Shown piece after piece: positions 30,111 to 39,084 of a DNA stretch of 64,000 nt. The DNA comes from an uncultured Campylobacterales bacterium (lineage in GTDB: Bacteria; Campylobacterota; Campylobacteria; Campylobacterales; Arcobacteraceae): assembly GCA_947503785.1 (NCBI GenBank), contig CANNFB010000014.1:24558-88557 (forward strand). Direction: 5' to 3'. Position 1 is the first letter of the stretch. Each line of letters opens with the position of its first letter. The position numbers and the translations under genes are program-made. The notes beneath the pieces were generated by a model, which worked only from the letters and a program-made list of their open reading frames with translations, was not told the DNA's origin and did not search any database.

Positions 30111-31032
30111 CATAGTCATATAACCCTGAACTTAAATATCTTTCACCAGTATCACAAAGAATAGTAACGATTGTTTTACCTTTATTCTCAGGTCTGCTAG
30201 CAACTATTTTTGCAATATGTGCATTTGCACCTGCTGAAATACCAATTAATAAACCTTCTTCTTTTGCAATAGATCTTGAACTTGCAATTGCATCTTCATT
30301 TGATACTTGAATAACTTCATCATAAACTTCTGTATTTAAAACATCTGGAACAAATCCTGCACCAATACCTTGAATTTTATGAGGACCTGGTTTACCACCA
30401 CTTAATACAGGAGATGCTTCTGGTTCAACTGCAATAATTTGTACATTTGGATTATTTGCTTTTAATACTTCACCAACACCTGTAATTGTTCCACCTGTAC
30501 CAATTGCAGCAATAAAAATATCAACTTTTCCATCTGTATCTGCAATAATTTCTTTTGCAGTTGTAAGTCTATGAATTTCAGGATTAGCTGCATTTCCAAA
30601 CTGTTGAGGGATAAATGAATTTTCTGTTTTTTCACTTAATTCAACTGCTTTATCAATAGCACCTTTCATTCCTTTTTCAGGCTCAGTTAATACTAAATCA
30701 GCACCTAAAGCTTTTAATAATCTTCTTCTTTCAATACTCATAGATGAAGGCATAGTAAGAACTAATTTAATTCCTAAAGCTGCACAAACACCTGCTAATG
30801 CAATTCCTGTATTCCCAGATGTTGGTTCAATTACTGTTGTTTCTTTTGTGATTAAACCTTGCTCTAAAGCAGAGTTAATCATGTTTGTACCAATTCTATC
30901 TTTTACTGAATGTGAAGGATTCATAAATTCACATTTTCCAAGAACTGTTGCTCCACTTGTTTCACTTGCACCTTGTAGTTTTACTAAAGGTGTATTACCG
31001 ATTAATTCTGTTATGTTATTTGCATATTTCAT
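30100..31032 (-). CDS. cysK: Cysteine synthase (O-acetylserine sulfhydrylase)
   Basis: This PLP enzyme makes cysteine from O-acetylserine and sulfide. The 310-residue protein has the lysine site in [14 protein letters not shown], the substrate loop [13 protein letters not shown] and the phosphate-binding loop [14 protein letters not shown]. It is placed between the Rrf2-type regulator (11 bases upstream) and DUF2061, as the terminal step of the pathway encoded downstream. Confidence 0.96.
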   Translation of the reverse strand: MKYANNITELIGNTPLVKLQGASETSGATVLGKCEFMNPSHSVKDRIGTNMINSALEQGLITKETTVIEPTSGNTGIALAGVCAALGIKLVLTMPSSMSIERRRLLKALGADLVLTEPEKGMKGAIDKAVELSEKTENSFIPQQFGNAANPEIHRLTTAKEIIADTDGKVDIFIAAIGTGGTITGVGEVLKANNPNVQIIAVEPEASPVLSGGKPGPHKIQGIGAGFVPDVLNTEVYDEVIQVSNEDAIASSRSIAKEEGLLIGISAGANAHIAKIVASRPENKGKTIVTILCDTGERYLSSGLYDYDEE

Positions 31033-31043
31033 TTTAATTTCCT

Positions 31044-31457
31044 TTATATACTGTAATGTAAAAATTCATTGTATTTATCTTGATAATCATCTAGCTTTGC
31101 TAAGTTCATATCAAATAGTTTTTTCATATTTTGTTTTGATTCATCAAAAAAGATATTTAATATAGGATTTGATGTTTTCGAATCAACTACATTTATATCA
31201 CCTTCAAGTGCAACTAAAATATCTAAGACCTTTATATCTTCAGCCGCATGAGCCAAGATATATCCACCTTTTGCTCCTCTAATACTTTTTACAAGCTCAG
31301 CACGTCTTAGTTTGCTTAAAAGTTGCTCTAAGTAATTTTGAGGAATATTAGCATTTGATGAAATTTCCTTGATTTGCATAGGAGTTTTTTTATCATGTTT
31401 GCTAAGTTCATACATGGCAGTTAAACCATATACACCTTTTGTCGAAATTAATGGCAT
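31044..31457 (-). CDS. Rrf2-family transcriptional regulator (CymR-like)
   Basis: This 137-residue regulator has the N-terminal winged [21 protein letters not shown] and [39 protein letters not shown]. The three cysteines that bind Fe-S in IscR or NsrR are missing. It therefore resembles CymR, which controls sulfur genes through contact with CysK. Its place directly before cysK and after metY supports control of this operon in response to cysteine supply. Confidence 0.88.
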   Translation of the reverse strand: MPLISTKGVYGLTAMYELSKHDKKTPMQIKEISSNANIPQNYLEQLLSKLRRAELVKSIRGAKGGYILAHAAEDIKVLDILVALEGDINVVDSKTSNPILNIFFDESKQNMKKLFDMNLAKLDDYQDKYNEFLHYSI

Positions 31458-31470
31458 TTTTTCATATCCA

Positions 31471-32739
31471 CTAATTTAACGCTTGAGTTAAATCTTCAAT
31501 TAAATCAACAGTATTTTCTAAACCAATTGAAAGTCTAACAGTAACAGGACTTACTCCCGCTTTTTCTAATTCTTCTGGACTCATTTGCGAATGAGTAGTA
31601 GATGCTGGATGAACGATAAGTGATTTACTATCTCCTATGTTTACAACAACTGAGAATAACTTAGCACTATCTATTACTTTTTTAGCTTCTTCAAAAGATT
31701 CAACATCAAATGAAATTAATCCAGATGATTTTCCACCTTTGAAATATTTTTGAGCTTTGTCATAATATTTATTTGATTCTAATCCTGGATAGTTTACAGC
31801 TTTTACTTTTGGATGTGATTCTAAGAATTTTGCAATTTCAAGTGCATTATCTGAATGTTTATCAACTCTTAATGCTAAAGTTTCTAAAGTTTGAATTAGT
31901 AACCAAGAATTAAGTGGAGTTTGAACTGCTCCAATATCTCTTGCTAATGATAATCTAGCTCTTAAACAAAAGTTTGGAAGAGGAACATCCGTATAAACTA
32001 AACCATGATACGAAGCATCAGGAGTTGTAAAATCTGAGTATCTATTTTCATTTGCTTTGAAGAATTCAGCTAAACCGTCTCTTTCAACAATAATTCCACC
32101 AATAACAGTACCTTGACCATTTGTGTATTTTGAAGTTGAATGAACAACAACATCAACACCCCATTTGATTGGGTTAAATAAAGCTGCACTTGCAACTGTA
32201 TTATCACAAATAGTTAAAACACCATTTCTTTTTCCGATTTCAACTATTTTTTCCACATCTGCAACAGCAATTTGTGGGTTTGATAATGATTCAAAGAAAA
32301 TAGCTCTTGTACTATCATCAATTTGTTCTTCTAAGTTTGAAGCATCTTCACTTCTAAAAATTTTAGCTTCAATTCCAAATCTTTTAATAGTATGAGTTAG
32401 TAATGTAACTGCTCCACCATATAATTTATCTGAGATTAATATATTGTCACCGGCTTTTGCAACATTTGCAATTGCATAAAAGATTGCAGATTGACCACTT
32501 GAAACACATAAAGCAGCAGCTCCACCTTCAAGTTGTGCAAATCTTTGCTCTAATACATCTGTAGTAGGATTATTTAATCTTGTGTAAATTGGTCCTAGTT
32601 CTTTTAAAGCAAATAAATTTGCTGCGTGTTCTGAATCTCTAAAGGCATATGCAGTAGTTTGAGCAATTGGCACAGACATTGAACCATAACCCTCTTTCTT
32701 ATTATAGCCCCCGTGAACTGCAATTGTTTCGTTTTGCAT
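31471..32739 (-). CDS. metY: O-acetylhomoserine sulfhydrylase
   Basis: This PLP enzyme of the Cys/Met metabolism family makes homocysteine from O-acetylhomoserine and sulfide. The 422-residue protein has the PLP lysine in VVHSTSKYTNGQGTVIGGIIV and the MetY-typical long insertion FKANENRYSDFTTPDASYHGLVY. It is the first gene of the nine-gene sulfur operon, so sulfide made downstream can enter methionine as well as cysteine. A TATACT or TATAAA -10 box is likely at 32767-32781 on the minus strand. Confidence 0.94.
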   Translation of the reverse strand: MQNETIAVHGGYNKKEGYGSMSVPIAQTTAYAFRDSEHAANLFALKELGPIYTRLNNPTTDVLEQRFAQLEGGAAALCVSSGQSAIFYAIANVAKAGDNILISDKLYGGAVTLLTHTIKRFGIEAKIFRSEDASNLEEQIDDSTRAIFFESLSNPQIAVADVEKIVEIGKRNGVLTICDNTVASAALFNPIKWGVDVVVHSTSKYTNGQGTVIGGIIVERDGLAEFFKANENRYSDFTTPDASYHGLVYTDVPLPNFCLRARLSLARDIGAVQTPLNSWLLIQTLETLALRVDKHSDNALEIAKFLESHPKVKAVNYPGLESNKYYDKAQKYFKGGKSSGLISFDVESFEEAKKVIDSAKLFSVVVNIGDSKSLIVHPASTTHSQMSPEELEKAGVSPVTVRLSIGLENTVDLIEDLTQALN

Positions 32740-33091
32740 TGTGTAATCCTTTTTTTTATTTAATTTATAGTGAAAGTATAGAATGTTTTGTTTTTAATGT
32801 CAAGTGATTTAATTGCAATTAATTAAATATTCTATATAAAATTACTTGTATTTAATAAAAAAGGATTAAACTTAAACAAAAACAAGATTTATTTATTTCT
32901 ATATAGTCCTATATAATAGGGCTTTTGATGACAATTAAGATTAAATTAATTAATCATGACTAAAAAAAAAGAAATTTCAAAATTTCTTTAAAAAGTAAAT
33001 ATTTCTTTAAAGTAAATCAAATTAGTAAGGTATATATTTGTAAAGTATTAAAAAAAATGGCTATAATTCTACTTGTAAAAAGGCTAAAAAA
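32740..33091. other. 352-base regulatory gap between metY and the cupin gene
   Basis: This AT-rich gap carries the metY promoter side and the cupin promoter (TATAAT at 33063-33068). It contains a 14-bp perfect palindrome TTAATTGCAATTAA (32809-32822), a possible operator for the Rrf2 regulator. A terminator-like hairpin AGTCCTAT/ATAGGGCT plus TTTT lies at 32905-32926, and a 9-bp inverted repeat at 32968-32989. Near-direct repeats of ATTTCTTTAAA follow at about 32983-33010. No gene is seen. Confidence 0.5.
32809..32822. promoter_or_regulatory. Palindrome upstream of metY, possible regulator site
   Basis: TTAATTGCAATTAA is a perfect 14-bp palindrome about 70 bases before metY. Its position fits an operator for the dimeric Rrf2 protein encoded in the same operon. 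The site could also be chance in AT-rich DNA. Confidence 0.25.
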
Positions 33092-33403
33092 ATGAAAAAG
33101 AACGTATTTGAAAATATTATAATAGATAAGAATAAAGAACAATTCTTTGATTTACTAAAAAATGACAAGATTAAAATAGAAAAAATAGTATCTAATGGAC
33201 AAAGCTCACCTATAAACTTTTGGTACTCACAAGAAAAAAATGAATTTGTACTTATACTAAAAGGAAGTGCAATCTTAGAGTATGAAGATGAAGACATAGA
33301 ACTTAAAGAGGGAGATTATATAAATATTAAAGCTTTTACAAAACATAGGGTAAAATACACAAATAAAGATGAGCCAACTATATGGCTTGCAGTATTCTAC
33401 TAA
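33092..33403 (+). CDS. Cupin-domain protein
   Basis: This 103-residue single-domain cupin has the two conserved motifs NEFVLILKGSAILEYEDEDIELKEGDYINI and FTKHRVKYTNKDEPTIWLAVFY, forming a small beta-barrel that usually binds a metal. Only a few metal-type ligands (E and H) are visible, so the catalytic state is uncertain. It is followed after 8 bases by the flavoprotein gene, with which it may be co-expressed. Confidence 0.8.
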   Translation: MKKNVFENIIIDKNKEQFFDLLKNDKIKIEKIVSNGQSSPINFWYSQEKNEFVLILKGSAILEYEDEDIELKEGDYINIKAFTKHRVKYTNKDEPTIWLAVFY

Positions 33404-33411
33404 GGTATAAA

Positions 33412-34641
33412 TTGAAAATAGCAATAATAGGAGCAGGGGCTGCTGGTATAATAGCCGCAATAACTGCTAAGAGATTAAACAAAGATATTCAAGTTGATTT
33501 ATTTGATGCAAATAAAGGTATAGGTAAAAAGATATTGGCTTCTGGAAATGGAAGATGTAATATATCTAACAGTCAAGTAACTCCAAAGAATTATTTAGGA
33601 GAGAATCCTGACTTTACAACTTACGCTTTAAAAGAGTTTGACTTCAAGGCTTTTGAAAAGTTTTGTAAATCTATTGGATTACTACTAGATATAAAAGAGA
33701 CAAATAAAGTATATCCATTATCAAATGAAGCGAAATCAGTTACAAGACTATTAGAGTTAACACTTGATTCTTTAGATGTGAAGGTATATCTAGACTCTTT
33801 AATAAAAGATATAGATAAAGAGAATGATAAGTTTTCAATCAAGACAGAACAAAGAGAGTTTGTGGGATATGATAAAGTACTTATCTCAAATGGACTAGGC
33901 GCAGCACCACAACTAAATGCGAATGAAACAGGACTAGACTTCGCTTCAAAGTTTGAACATAGCTTCAATCCAACATATCCATCACTTGTAGGACTTCATA
34001 CAGATGTAACATACCATAGCAGAATGCAAGGTGTTAAAAAAGAGTGTAATGTAGAACTTTATATAAATGGACAAAAAGAACAAGAGATATTTGGAGATGT
34101 ACTATTTACTAAGTATGGAGTATCAGGTTTTGCTATCTTAGATATATCTCAAGTAGCAGCATACAATCTAAGTATGTACCAAGATGTAAAAATAGCTATA
34201 AACTTTTTTCCAAAACTACATAGAAATGACTTGAGCGACCAAATACAAAGTCTGTTTAAAACAGCACCAAAGCAAAAAGCACTGGATATTTTAACAGGAA
34301 TGATATCAAATAAAATAGCACCAGTTTTACTAGAGCTTTGTAAAATACCAGAAGATACAAAAGCAGAACAAGTAAATGCAAAACAAATCAAAGCAATCTC
34401 ATACCAACTAAACCAATGGAAACTCAAAATCACAGATACACAGGGCTTCGGTCACGCAGAAGCTAGTGGTGGTGGAGTTCGAACTGATGAGGTTGATAAT
34501 AAAACTTATGAAAGTAAGAAATGTAAAAACTTGTATTTTGCAGGTGAGGTTTTAGATATCGTTGGAAATAGGGGTGGATTTAATCTGCAGTTTGCTTGGG
34601 CGAGTGGTTACCTTGCTGGAAAATCACTAGTAAAAAAATAA
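33412..34641 (+). CDS. HI0933/BaiN-like NAD(P)/FAD-dependent oxidoreductase
   Basis: This 409-residue flavoprotein has the N-terminal FAD motif IAIIGAGAAGIIAAITAK, ILASGNGRCNISN after it, and the C-terminal family block ASGGGVRTDEVD with LYFAGEVLDIVGNRGGFNLQFAWASGYLAG. The family includes BaiN and many proteins of unknown substrate. The start is TTG 33412 with an AAGG site 6 bases upstream. The frame extends back into the cupin gene, but the FAD motif begins right at this TTG. Confidence 0.88.
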   Translation: MKIAIIGAGAAGIIAAITAKRLNKDIQVDLFDANKGIGKKILASGNGRCNISNSQVTPKNYLGENPDFTTYALKEFDFKAFEKFCKSIGLLLDIKETNKVYPLSNEAKSVTRLLELTLDSLDVKVYLDSLIKDIDKENDKFSIKTEQREFVGYDKVLISNGLGAAPQLNANETGLDFASKFEHSFNPTYPSLVGLHTDVTYHSRMQGVKKECNVELYINGQKEQEIFGDVLFTKYGVSGFAILDISQVAAYNLSMYQDVKIAINFFPKLHRNDLSDQIQSLFKTAPKQKALDILTGMISNKIAPVLLELCKIPEDTKAEQVNAKQIKAISYQLNQWKLKITDTQGFGHAEASGGGVRTDEVDNKTYESKKCKNLYFAGEVLDIVGNRGGFNLQFAWASGYLAGKSLVKK

Positions 34642-34780
34642 TAGCTATAAACTAGCCACTTTTGCCCAATTTCTACGTTGTCAAAAAAATTAACTTACTC
34701 ACTTACTACTAGTAAGCTCCTAAGCTAATTTTTCCTCCGCCTTGAACTAGAACAAAATTGACTAATTTCTAGCTATTATT
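34637..34780. repeat. Palindromic MITE- or REP-like intergenic element
   Basis: This 144-base element is bounded by perfect 10-bp inverted repeats (AATAATAGCT at 34637-34646, AGCTATTATT at 34771-34780). Its centre can fold into a long interrupted hairpin: AAAAATTAACTTA pairs with TAAGCTAATTTTT, and CTTACT with AGTAAG. It also contains a locally GC-rich CCTCCGCC. The left terminal repeat overlaps the stop of the flavoprotein gene. I found no second copy in this window. Confidence 0.4.
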
Positions 34781-34795
34781 GATAAAAGGATACAT

Positions 34796-35437
34796 ATGGG
34801 TACTGAAATTGACTGTTTATTAATATTAAAAGAAAGTATTTCACTTCTTAAAGAAGTTGCATTACTGATTTTTGGTGGCATTGGCTCTTATGTTGCATTC
34901 CAAGGATTAAACACTTGGAAACGTCAGTTAAAAGGCAAAGATGAATATGAATTATGTAAAAAAGTTTTAGTTGATTTATATAAATATAAAAATGGTATTA
35001 AAATTGTTAGAAACCCAGCAATGTTTCAATATGAGTATGAAAATTCAAATGATATTAGTGATTTATCAAATAAAGATAAACAATTTAAAAATAAAACTTA
35101 TGCATATCAAGAAAGATGGAAAAAAGTTGAAGAAAATAGAAGTAAATTAAACTTATCTATAATGGAAAGTAAAGTTTATTGGAATGATGATTTAGAAGAA
35201 TTATTTAAACCTATATTTGAATTTGAAAATAAACTTTTTTATTCTGTTCAAGACCAATTATTAATGAGTAATCCTAATGAAGATGATGATTATAAGAAAT
35301 ATGTTGGGAAACTCTTTTATGAAGAAAAGAAAAGTAAAATATTATATTTTCTTGGAGATGAAGATAAATATCATATTGAATTGGAAAATAATATAAAAAA
35401 AATAGAAAATTTAATTAGGAAAAAGTTGAAAAAATAA
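34796..35437 (+). CDS. Membrane-anchored protein of unknown function
   Basis: This 213-residue protein has one hydrophobic helix near residues 18-40 (LLKEVALLIFGGIGSYVAFQGL). A charged, lysine- and glutamate-rich helical domain follows, probably cytoplasmic. No family is recognised. It sits between the palindromic element and the toxin-antitoxin pair, so it may belong to an accessory insertion. The ribosome site AAAAGGA is 8 bases before the ATG. Confidence 0.6.
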   Translation: MGTEIDCLLILKESISLLKEVALLIFGGIGSYVAFQGLNTWKRQLKGKDEYELCKKVLVDLYKYKNGIKIVRNPAMFQYEYENSNDISDLSNKDKQFKNKTYAYQERWKKVEENRSKLNLSIMESKVYWNDDLEELFKPIFEFENKLFYSVQDQLLMSNPNEDDDYKKYVGKLFYEEKKSKILYFLGDEDKYHIELENNIKKIENLIRKKLKK

Positions 35438-35619
35438 AGAACAAAAGTATCATTGAAAATTCCTGGGATATGGTACTTAATTATATAAAAATTGACTAAT
35501 CTTATATCATGCAGATACGAGTATACAAAACTAACGTGTTTTAATTGATAAAATTACACCCCAGAGAATTAATCTCCACTTTTCGAGATGATAATATATT
35601 TCAACAATTTATACTATAT

Positions 35620-35648
35620 TTGACAAATGTAAAACTATTATATATAAT
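35620..35648 (+). promoter_or_regulatory. Consensus sigma-70 promoter with palindromic operator for the toxin-antitoxin pair
   Basis: TTGACA (35620-35625) and TATAAT (35643-35648) are both perfect and separated by 17 bases. The perfect 12-bp palindrome ATTATATATAAT (35637-35648) covers the -10 box and is a natural site for repression by the ribbon-helix-helix antitoxin. Confidence 0.75.
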
Positions 35649-35670
35649 ATAGTAAAACAAAAGGATAGAT

Positions 35671-35940
35671 ATGAATACTTTATCATCTTTAGAAAAGCAA
35701 CAAGTTGGATTGCGCGTTCCAAAGTATTTACTTGATGAAATAGATGAGTTTACTAAAACTTTTTCTGTTAATAGAAGTGAAGTTATAATTGAAGCTATAA
35801 AGTCTTATGTTGAAATTCAGAAAGAAAATATTTTTTATAATGAATTCGAAACTTCAGTAAAAGAGTTAAAGACTAGTATTTCTAATAATAAAAAAGAAGA
35901 TACTTTAGAAGATTTGATAAATGAACTTGAAAATAATTAG
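35671..35940 (+). CDS. Ribbon-helix-helix antitoxin (CopG-like)
   Basis: This 89-residue protein has a DNA-binding ribbon-helix-helix at residues 8-45 (EKQQVGLRVPKYLLDEIDEFTKTFSVNRSEVIIEA). An acidic C-terminal tail is typical for toxin neutralisation. It overlaps the downstream toxin gene by 20 bases. Autorepression through the palindrome over the promoter is likely. Confidence 0.85.
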   Translation: MNTLSSLEKQQVGLRVPKYLLDEIDEFTKTFSVNRSEVIIEAIKSYVEIQKENIFYNEFETSVKELKTSISNNKKEDTLEDLINELENN

Positions 35941-36253
35941 TTTAGAATCTTTTAACAAAGATGCAAAGAAACTATATAAAAAGAATAAAAAACTTCCTCT
36001 AGATTTAAAGACATTGAATGAAGTTTTAAATGAAAACCCAAAAGCTGGTATTGAACTCTCATCTGATTTATATAAAATTAGACTAGAAAACTCATCTTCA
36101 AAAACTGGGAAGAGTGGTGGTTTTAGAATCATTTATTATTATATAGATAAAAATGAAAATTTATATTTATTAAAAATATATTCTAAAACAGAAACTCCAA
36201 ATATAAAAGAAGAAATTTTAATTAAAATCTTAAAAGATCAATTAGATATCTAG
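35921..36253 (+). CDS. RelE/ParE-superfamily toxin
   Basis: This 110-residue basic protein has the RelE-like order: an N-terminal strand, a helical hairpin with FNKDAKKLYKKNKKLPLDLKT, then the core LYKIRLENSSSKTGKSGGFRIIYYYIDKNENLYLLKIYSKTE. The GGFRIIYYY block is the usual RelE/HigB signature. It probably cuts mRNA at the ribosome. It is translated from an overlapping start in the antitoxin gene, ATG 35921. Confidence 0.83.
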   Translation: MNLKIISLESFNKDAKKLYKKNKKLPLDLKTLNEVLNENPKAGIELSSDLYKIRLENSSSKTGKSGGFRIIYYYIDKNENLYLLKIYSKTETPNIKEEILIKILKDQLDI

Positions 36254-36262
36254 ATTTCTCTG

Positions 36263-36763
36263 TTATATAGCACAAACTAGAGAATCAAAATGCATTCCAA
36301 AACTCAACTCAGCATATATTTCCTCATCTGATAAATTAAACTCTTTTAAATTAACATTTCTTTTTATCAGTAAATTTCCATCTTCATAAAAATAAACAAA
36401 TGGCATTGTCTTTGTGATGTTATTTACTCTTACTTCCATTTCAATTACACCATGTCTAGCTCCACGCCCGATTCTTTTCTTAGATTGAATATGTGTAATT
36501 TTTGCAAGTAATTTTTTACCTTTGAAATCGGCTTGTATTGTAGAACCTACAAGTATTTCTTTGAAGTTGCTACCTTCTTTTTTAATAGCAGTGTATTTTA
36601 CAGTTTTACTTGAATTTTCAATTGCGTATTTTTCGTCTGTGTATTCAGACCACTTAACAGTAACTTCACCAGTTTGAGACAAAATACAGCCCATCTTTGG
36701 TGCTTTCTCTGATGCATTTGAAATAATACTTAAAAATATTAGTAATAATAAAATTTGTTTCAT
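36263..36763 (-). CDS. Secreted protein, YceI-like pattern
   Basis: This 166-residue exported protein has a signal peptide MKQILLLLIFLSIISNA. The mature part has VTVKWSEYTD near the start, then IEMEVRVNNITKTMPFVYFYEDGNLLIKRNVNLKEFNLSD. These recall the lipocalin-like YceI family (isoprenoid-binding periplasmic proteins), but the match is partial. It stands alone. Confidence 0.5.
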   Translation of the reverse strand: MKQILLLLIFLSIISNASEKAPKMGCILSQTGEVTVKWSEYTDEKYAIENSSKTVKYTAIKKEGSNFKEILVGSTIQADFKGKKLLAKITHIQSKKRIGRGARHGVIEMEVRVNNITKTMPFVYFYEDGNLLIKRNVNLKEFNLSDEEIYAELSFGMHFDSLVCAI

Positions 36764-36881
36764 TTATAACTTCCTCTTTGTTTAAATAATCTTTAAAAAA
36801 GTATATCTAAAAATAAAAAAATCTTACAATAATATATGATATAGCTATTTTTAGATAAGATTTCAAAAAAAAGGATTTAAA

Positions 36882-37286
36882 ATGGAAATAGGATTATTTA
36901 CAGGCTTTTTGGGCTTCTTTTTGACAGCTATTATTTTAGTGATTATTTTTCTATATTTATATGCAATTGTTACACCTTATGATGATTACAAACTAATTTT
37001 TGAAGACAACAATCTTGCAGCAGCTTTAGGTTTTGGTGGAGCTATTATTGGAGTATCGATTCCTTTATATAGCGCTTTAGTTCACTCTACATCTTATTTA
37101 GATTTTGCTATTTGGGGATTAATTGCTATTTTAATTCAATTAATTTTTGCATTTATGGTGACAAGACTTGGTGGAAAATATTCATTTCAAACTAAGGTTT
37201 CTGATGGGGTAATCTCTGTAGGAATTTTAATGGCATTTTTATCAATTTCAATTGGGCTTTTAAACGCGGGATCAATGAGTTATTAA
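36882..37286 (+). CDS. DUF350 inner-membrane protein
   Basis: This 134-residue protein has four hydrophobic helices. The duplicated DUF350 pattern is visible in DNNLAAALGFGGAIIGVSIPLYSALVHS and VSDGVISVGILMAFLSISIGLLNAG. The function of the family is unknown. It is monocistronic with its own terminator. Confidence 0.8.
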   Translation: MEIGLFTGFLGFFLTAIILVIIFLYLYAIVTPYDDYKLIFEDNNLAAALGFGGAIIGVSIPLYSALVHSTSYLDFAIWGLIAILIQLIFAFMVTRLGGKYSFQTKVSDGVISVGILMAFLSISIGLLNAGSMSY

Positions 37287-37310
37287 AACTCATTGATTTA
37301 CTATTTTTTT
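37271..37310. terminator. Terminator of the DUF350 gene
   Basis: A perfect 11-bp stem (ATCAATGAGTT with AACTCATTGAT, 5-base loop holding the stop codon) is followed by a T-rich run with seven consecutive T. It may also serve the convergent PPK2 gene. Confidence 0.8.
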
Positions 37311-38182
37311 AGTGAAAATTTAAACATACTTTCCATGTTTATAGTTTCATCTCTTCCATAAACGATGATATCTTCATCAACTTTTATTTTCTTATCAGAG
37401 ATTTTATTTGGATAGTCTACATATTGTAAGATATGCTTAATACAATTTACTCTAGCTCTTTTCTTATCATCACTTTTTATGATTGTCCATGGAGCATCTT
37501 CTGTATGAGTTGCACTTAGCATCATAAATTTAGCAAGTGTATATTCATCCCATAATCTTTGAGATTCTTTATCTACAGGACTTAGTTTGTATTGTTTTAA
37601 TGGATCTGTTTCTCTTTCCTTAAATCTTCTATCTTGCTCTTCTTTTGAAACAGAGAAGTAAAATTTAAAGATTTGAATTCCTTCATCAGCAATCATTTTT
37701 TCAAAAGCAGGTGCATCTTTTAAAAACTTGTGATGTTCTCTTTCTGTACAAAATCCCATAACAGGTTCAACCATAGAACGGTTATACCAAGATCTATCAA
37801 ATAGTACTAATTCACCAGCACTAGGAAGGTGCTTTACATATCTTTGGAAGTACCATTGAGTTGATTCTTCTATTGATGGCTTTTCAAGAGCAACTACTCG
37901 TGCACCCCTTGGGTTTAAATGCTCAGTGATTCTTTTGATAGTTCCACCTTTTCCAGCAGCATCTCTACCTTCAAAAATCATAAGAACTTTTAATCCAGCA
38001 TCTTTTATATGATTTTGGAACTTAAGAAGTTCTACTTGTAGTCTTCTTAATTCTTTTTCATATGCTAACTTTTCATTTTTTACCCAGATTTGAGTTTTGT
38101 TTTCTCTATTTTTTATTACTTTTTTTTCTGCTTTTATAGCTTCTATTTTTTTAGCTTCTTCAATTTTTATTTCACTTTTCAT
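37301..38182 (-). CDS. ppk2: Polyphosphate kinase 2
   Basis: This 293-residue P-loop kinase moves phosphate between polyphosphate and nucleotides. Walker A is FEGRDAAGKGGTIKRITEHLNPRGARVVAL, Walker B is LVLFDRSWYNRSMVEPVMGF, and the lid region is RFKERETDPLKQYKLSPVD. It is the last gene of the phosphate operon, 8 bases behind a second PPK2 gene. The two kinases share the same motifs but differ in the N-terminal tail, so they may prefer different directions or nucleotides. Confidence 0.93.
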   Translation of the reverse strand: MKSEIKIEEAKKIEAIKAEKKVIKNRENKTQIWVKNEKLAYEKELRRLQVELLKFQNHIKDAGLKVLMIFEGRDAAGKGGTIKRITEHLNPRGARVVALEKPSIEESTQWYFQRYVKHLPSAGELVLFDRSWYNRSMVEPVMGFCTEREHHKFLKDAPAFEKMIADEGIQIFKFYFSVSKEEQDRRFKERETDPLKQYKLSPVDKESQRLWDEYTLAKFMMLSATHTEDAPWTIIKSDDKKRARVNCIKHILQYVDYPNKISDKKIKVDEDIIVYGRDETINMESMFKFSLKK

Positions 38183-38190
38183 TTATTTCC

Positions 38191-39084
38191 TTAGTTTGTA
38201 AATTTTCCACAACTTATACGTTGAGCATCCATTATTTCTATCTCTCTTGCACCAGAAATTACAATTTCTGGGTCAAGTAAATAATCAAGAGATTCATCTC
38301 TATTTGCATAATCTACTGAACCTAAAATTACTTTCAATGATTCTAATCTAGCTTTTTGTTTATCATTTGAACGAATAACAGTCCATGGCGCATTATGTGA
38401 GTTCGTATGTTTTAACATTTGATATTTTGAATTTGTAAAATCATCCCATCTTTCTTGTGCTTGCATATCAATTTCACTTAATTTCCATTGTCTTAATGGA
38501 TCAGTTTTTCTTCGCTCAAACCTTCTTGCTTGTTCTTCTTTTGTAACACTATAATAAAGTTTTATAAAGATAATACCTTGTGTTGTAAGATCTCTTTCAA
38601 AACTAGAAACACCATCCATAAAGTCATCATACTCTTTTTGTGTACAAAAGTTAAATACAGATTCAACCATAGCTCTGTTGTACCAAGATCTATCAAATAG
38701 TACTACTTCACCAGCTCTTGGGAAGTGCTGAATATATTTTTGATAAAACCATTGAGTTCTTTGCTCTTCAGTTGGTTTTCCTAAAGCTACAACTCTATAA
38801 TGCTTTTCATCCATATATCTTGTAACTCTTCTAATAGTTCCACCTTTTCCAGCTGCATCTCTACCTTCAAAAAGTATTATCATTTTTTGATTTGTCTCTT
38901 CTAAATGTTTTTGAAGTTTAATTAACTCAGCTTGATAGGGCTTTAGTTTTTTTTCATCATCTCTTTTCTTCATCGCTTTAGAACAATTTTCATTTACTAC
39001 TTTTTTTTCTTTAAATGAATTTATTAATTCATCTATAGTGATATTTTCTCCATCTATTTCAAATACTGTTTGATTATCTTCCAT
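38191..39084 (-). CDS. ppk2: Polyphosphate kinase 2 (second copy)
   Basis: This PPK2 paralogue of 297 residues has Walker A FEGRDAAGKGGTIRRVTRYM, Walker B VLFDRSWYNRAMVESVFNF and lid RFERRKTDPLRQWKLSEID. The N-terminal 50 residues (VFEIDGENITIDELINSFKEK) differ from the neighbour copy. The ATG at 39084 has AAGG 6 bases upstream; ATG 39090 overlaps that site and is less likely. It overlaps the end of the small basic protein gene. Confidence 0.92.
   Translation of the reverse strand: MEDNQTVFEIDGENITIDELINSFKEKKVVNENCSKAMKKRDDEKKLKPYQAELIKLQKHLEETNQKMIILFEGRDAAGKGGTIRRVTRYMDEKHYRVVALGKPTEEQRTQWFYQKYIQHFPRAGEVVLFDRSWYNRAMVESVFNFCTQKEYDDFMDGVSSFERDLTTQGIIFIKLYYSVTKEEQARRFERRKTDPLRQWKLSEIDMQAQERWDDFTNSKYQMLKHTNSHNAPWTVIRSNDKQKARLESLKVILGSVDYANRDESLDYLLDPEIVISGAREIEIMDAQRISCGKFTN

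Noticed and set aside
32968..32989. 9-bp inverted repeat as a terminator for the minus strand
   Set aside because: A T-run follows on the minus strand, but no minus-strand gene ends there; it may be chance in A/T-only DNA.
33061..33297. Minus-strand 78-codon frame opposite the cupin gene
   Set aside because: It is antisense to a recognisable cupin and has no ribosome site.
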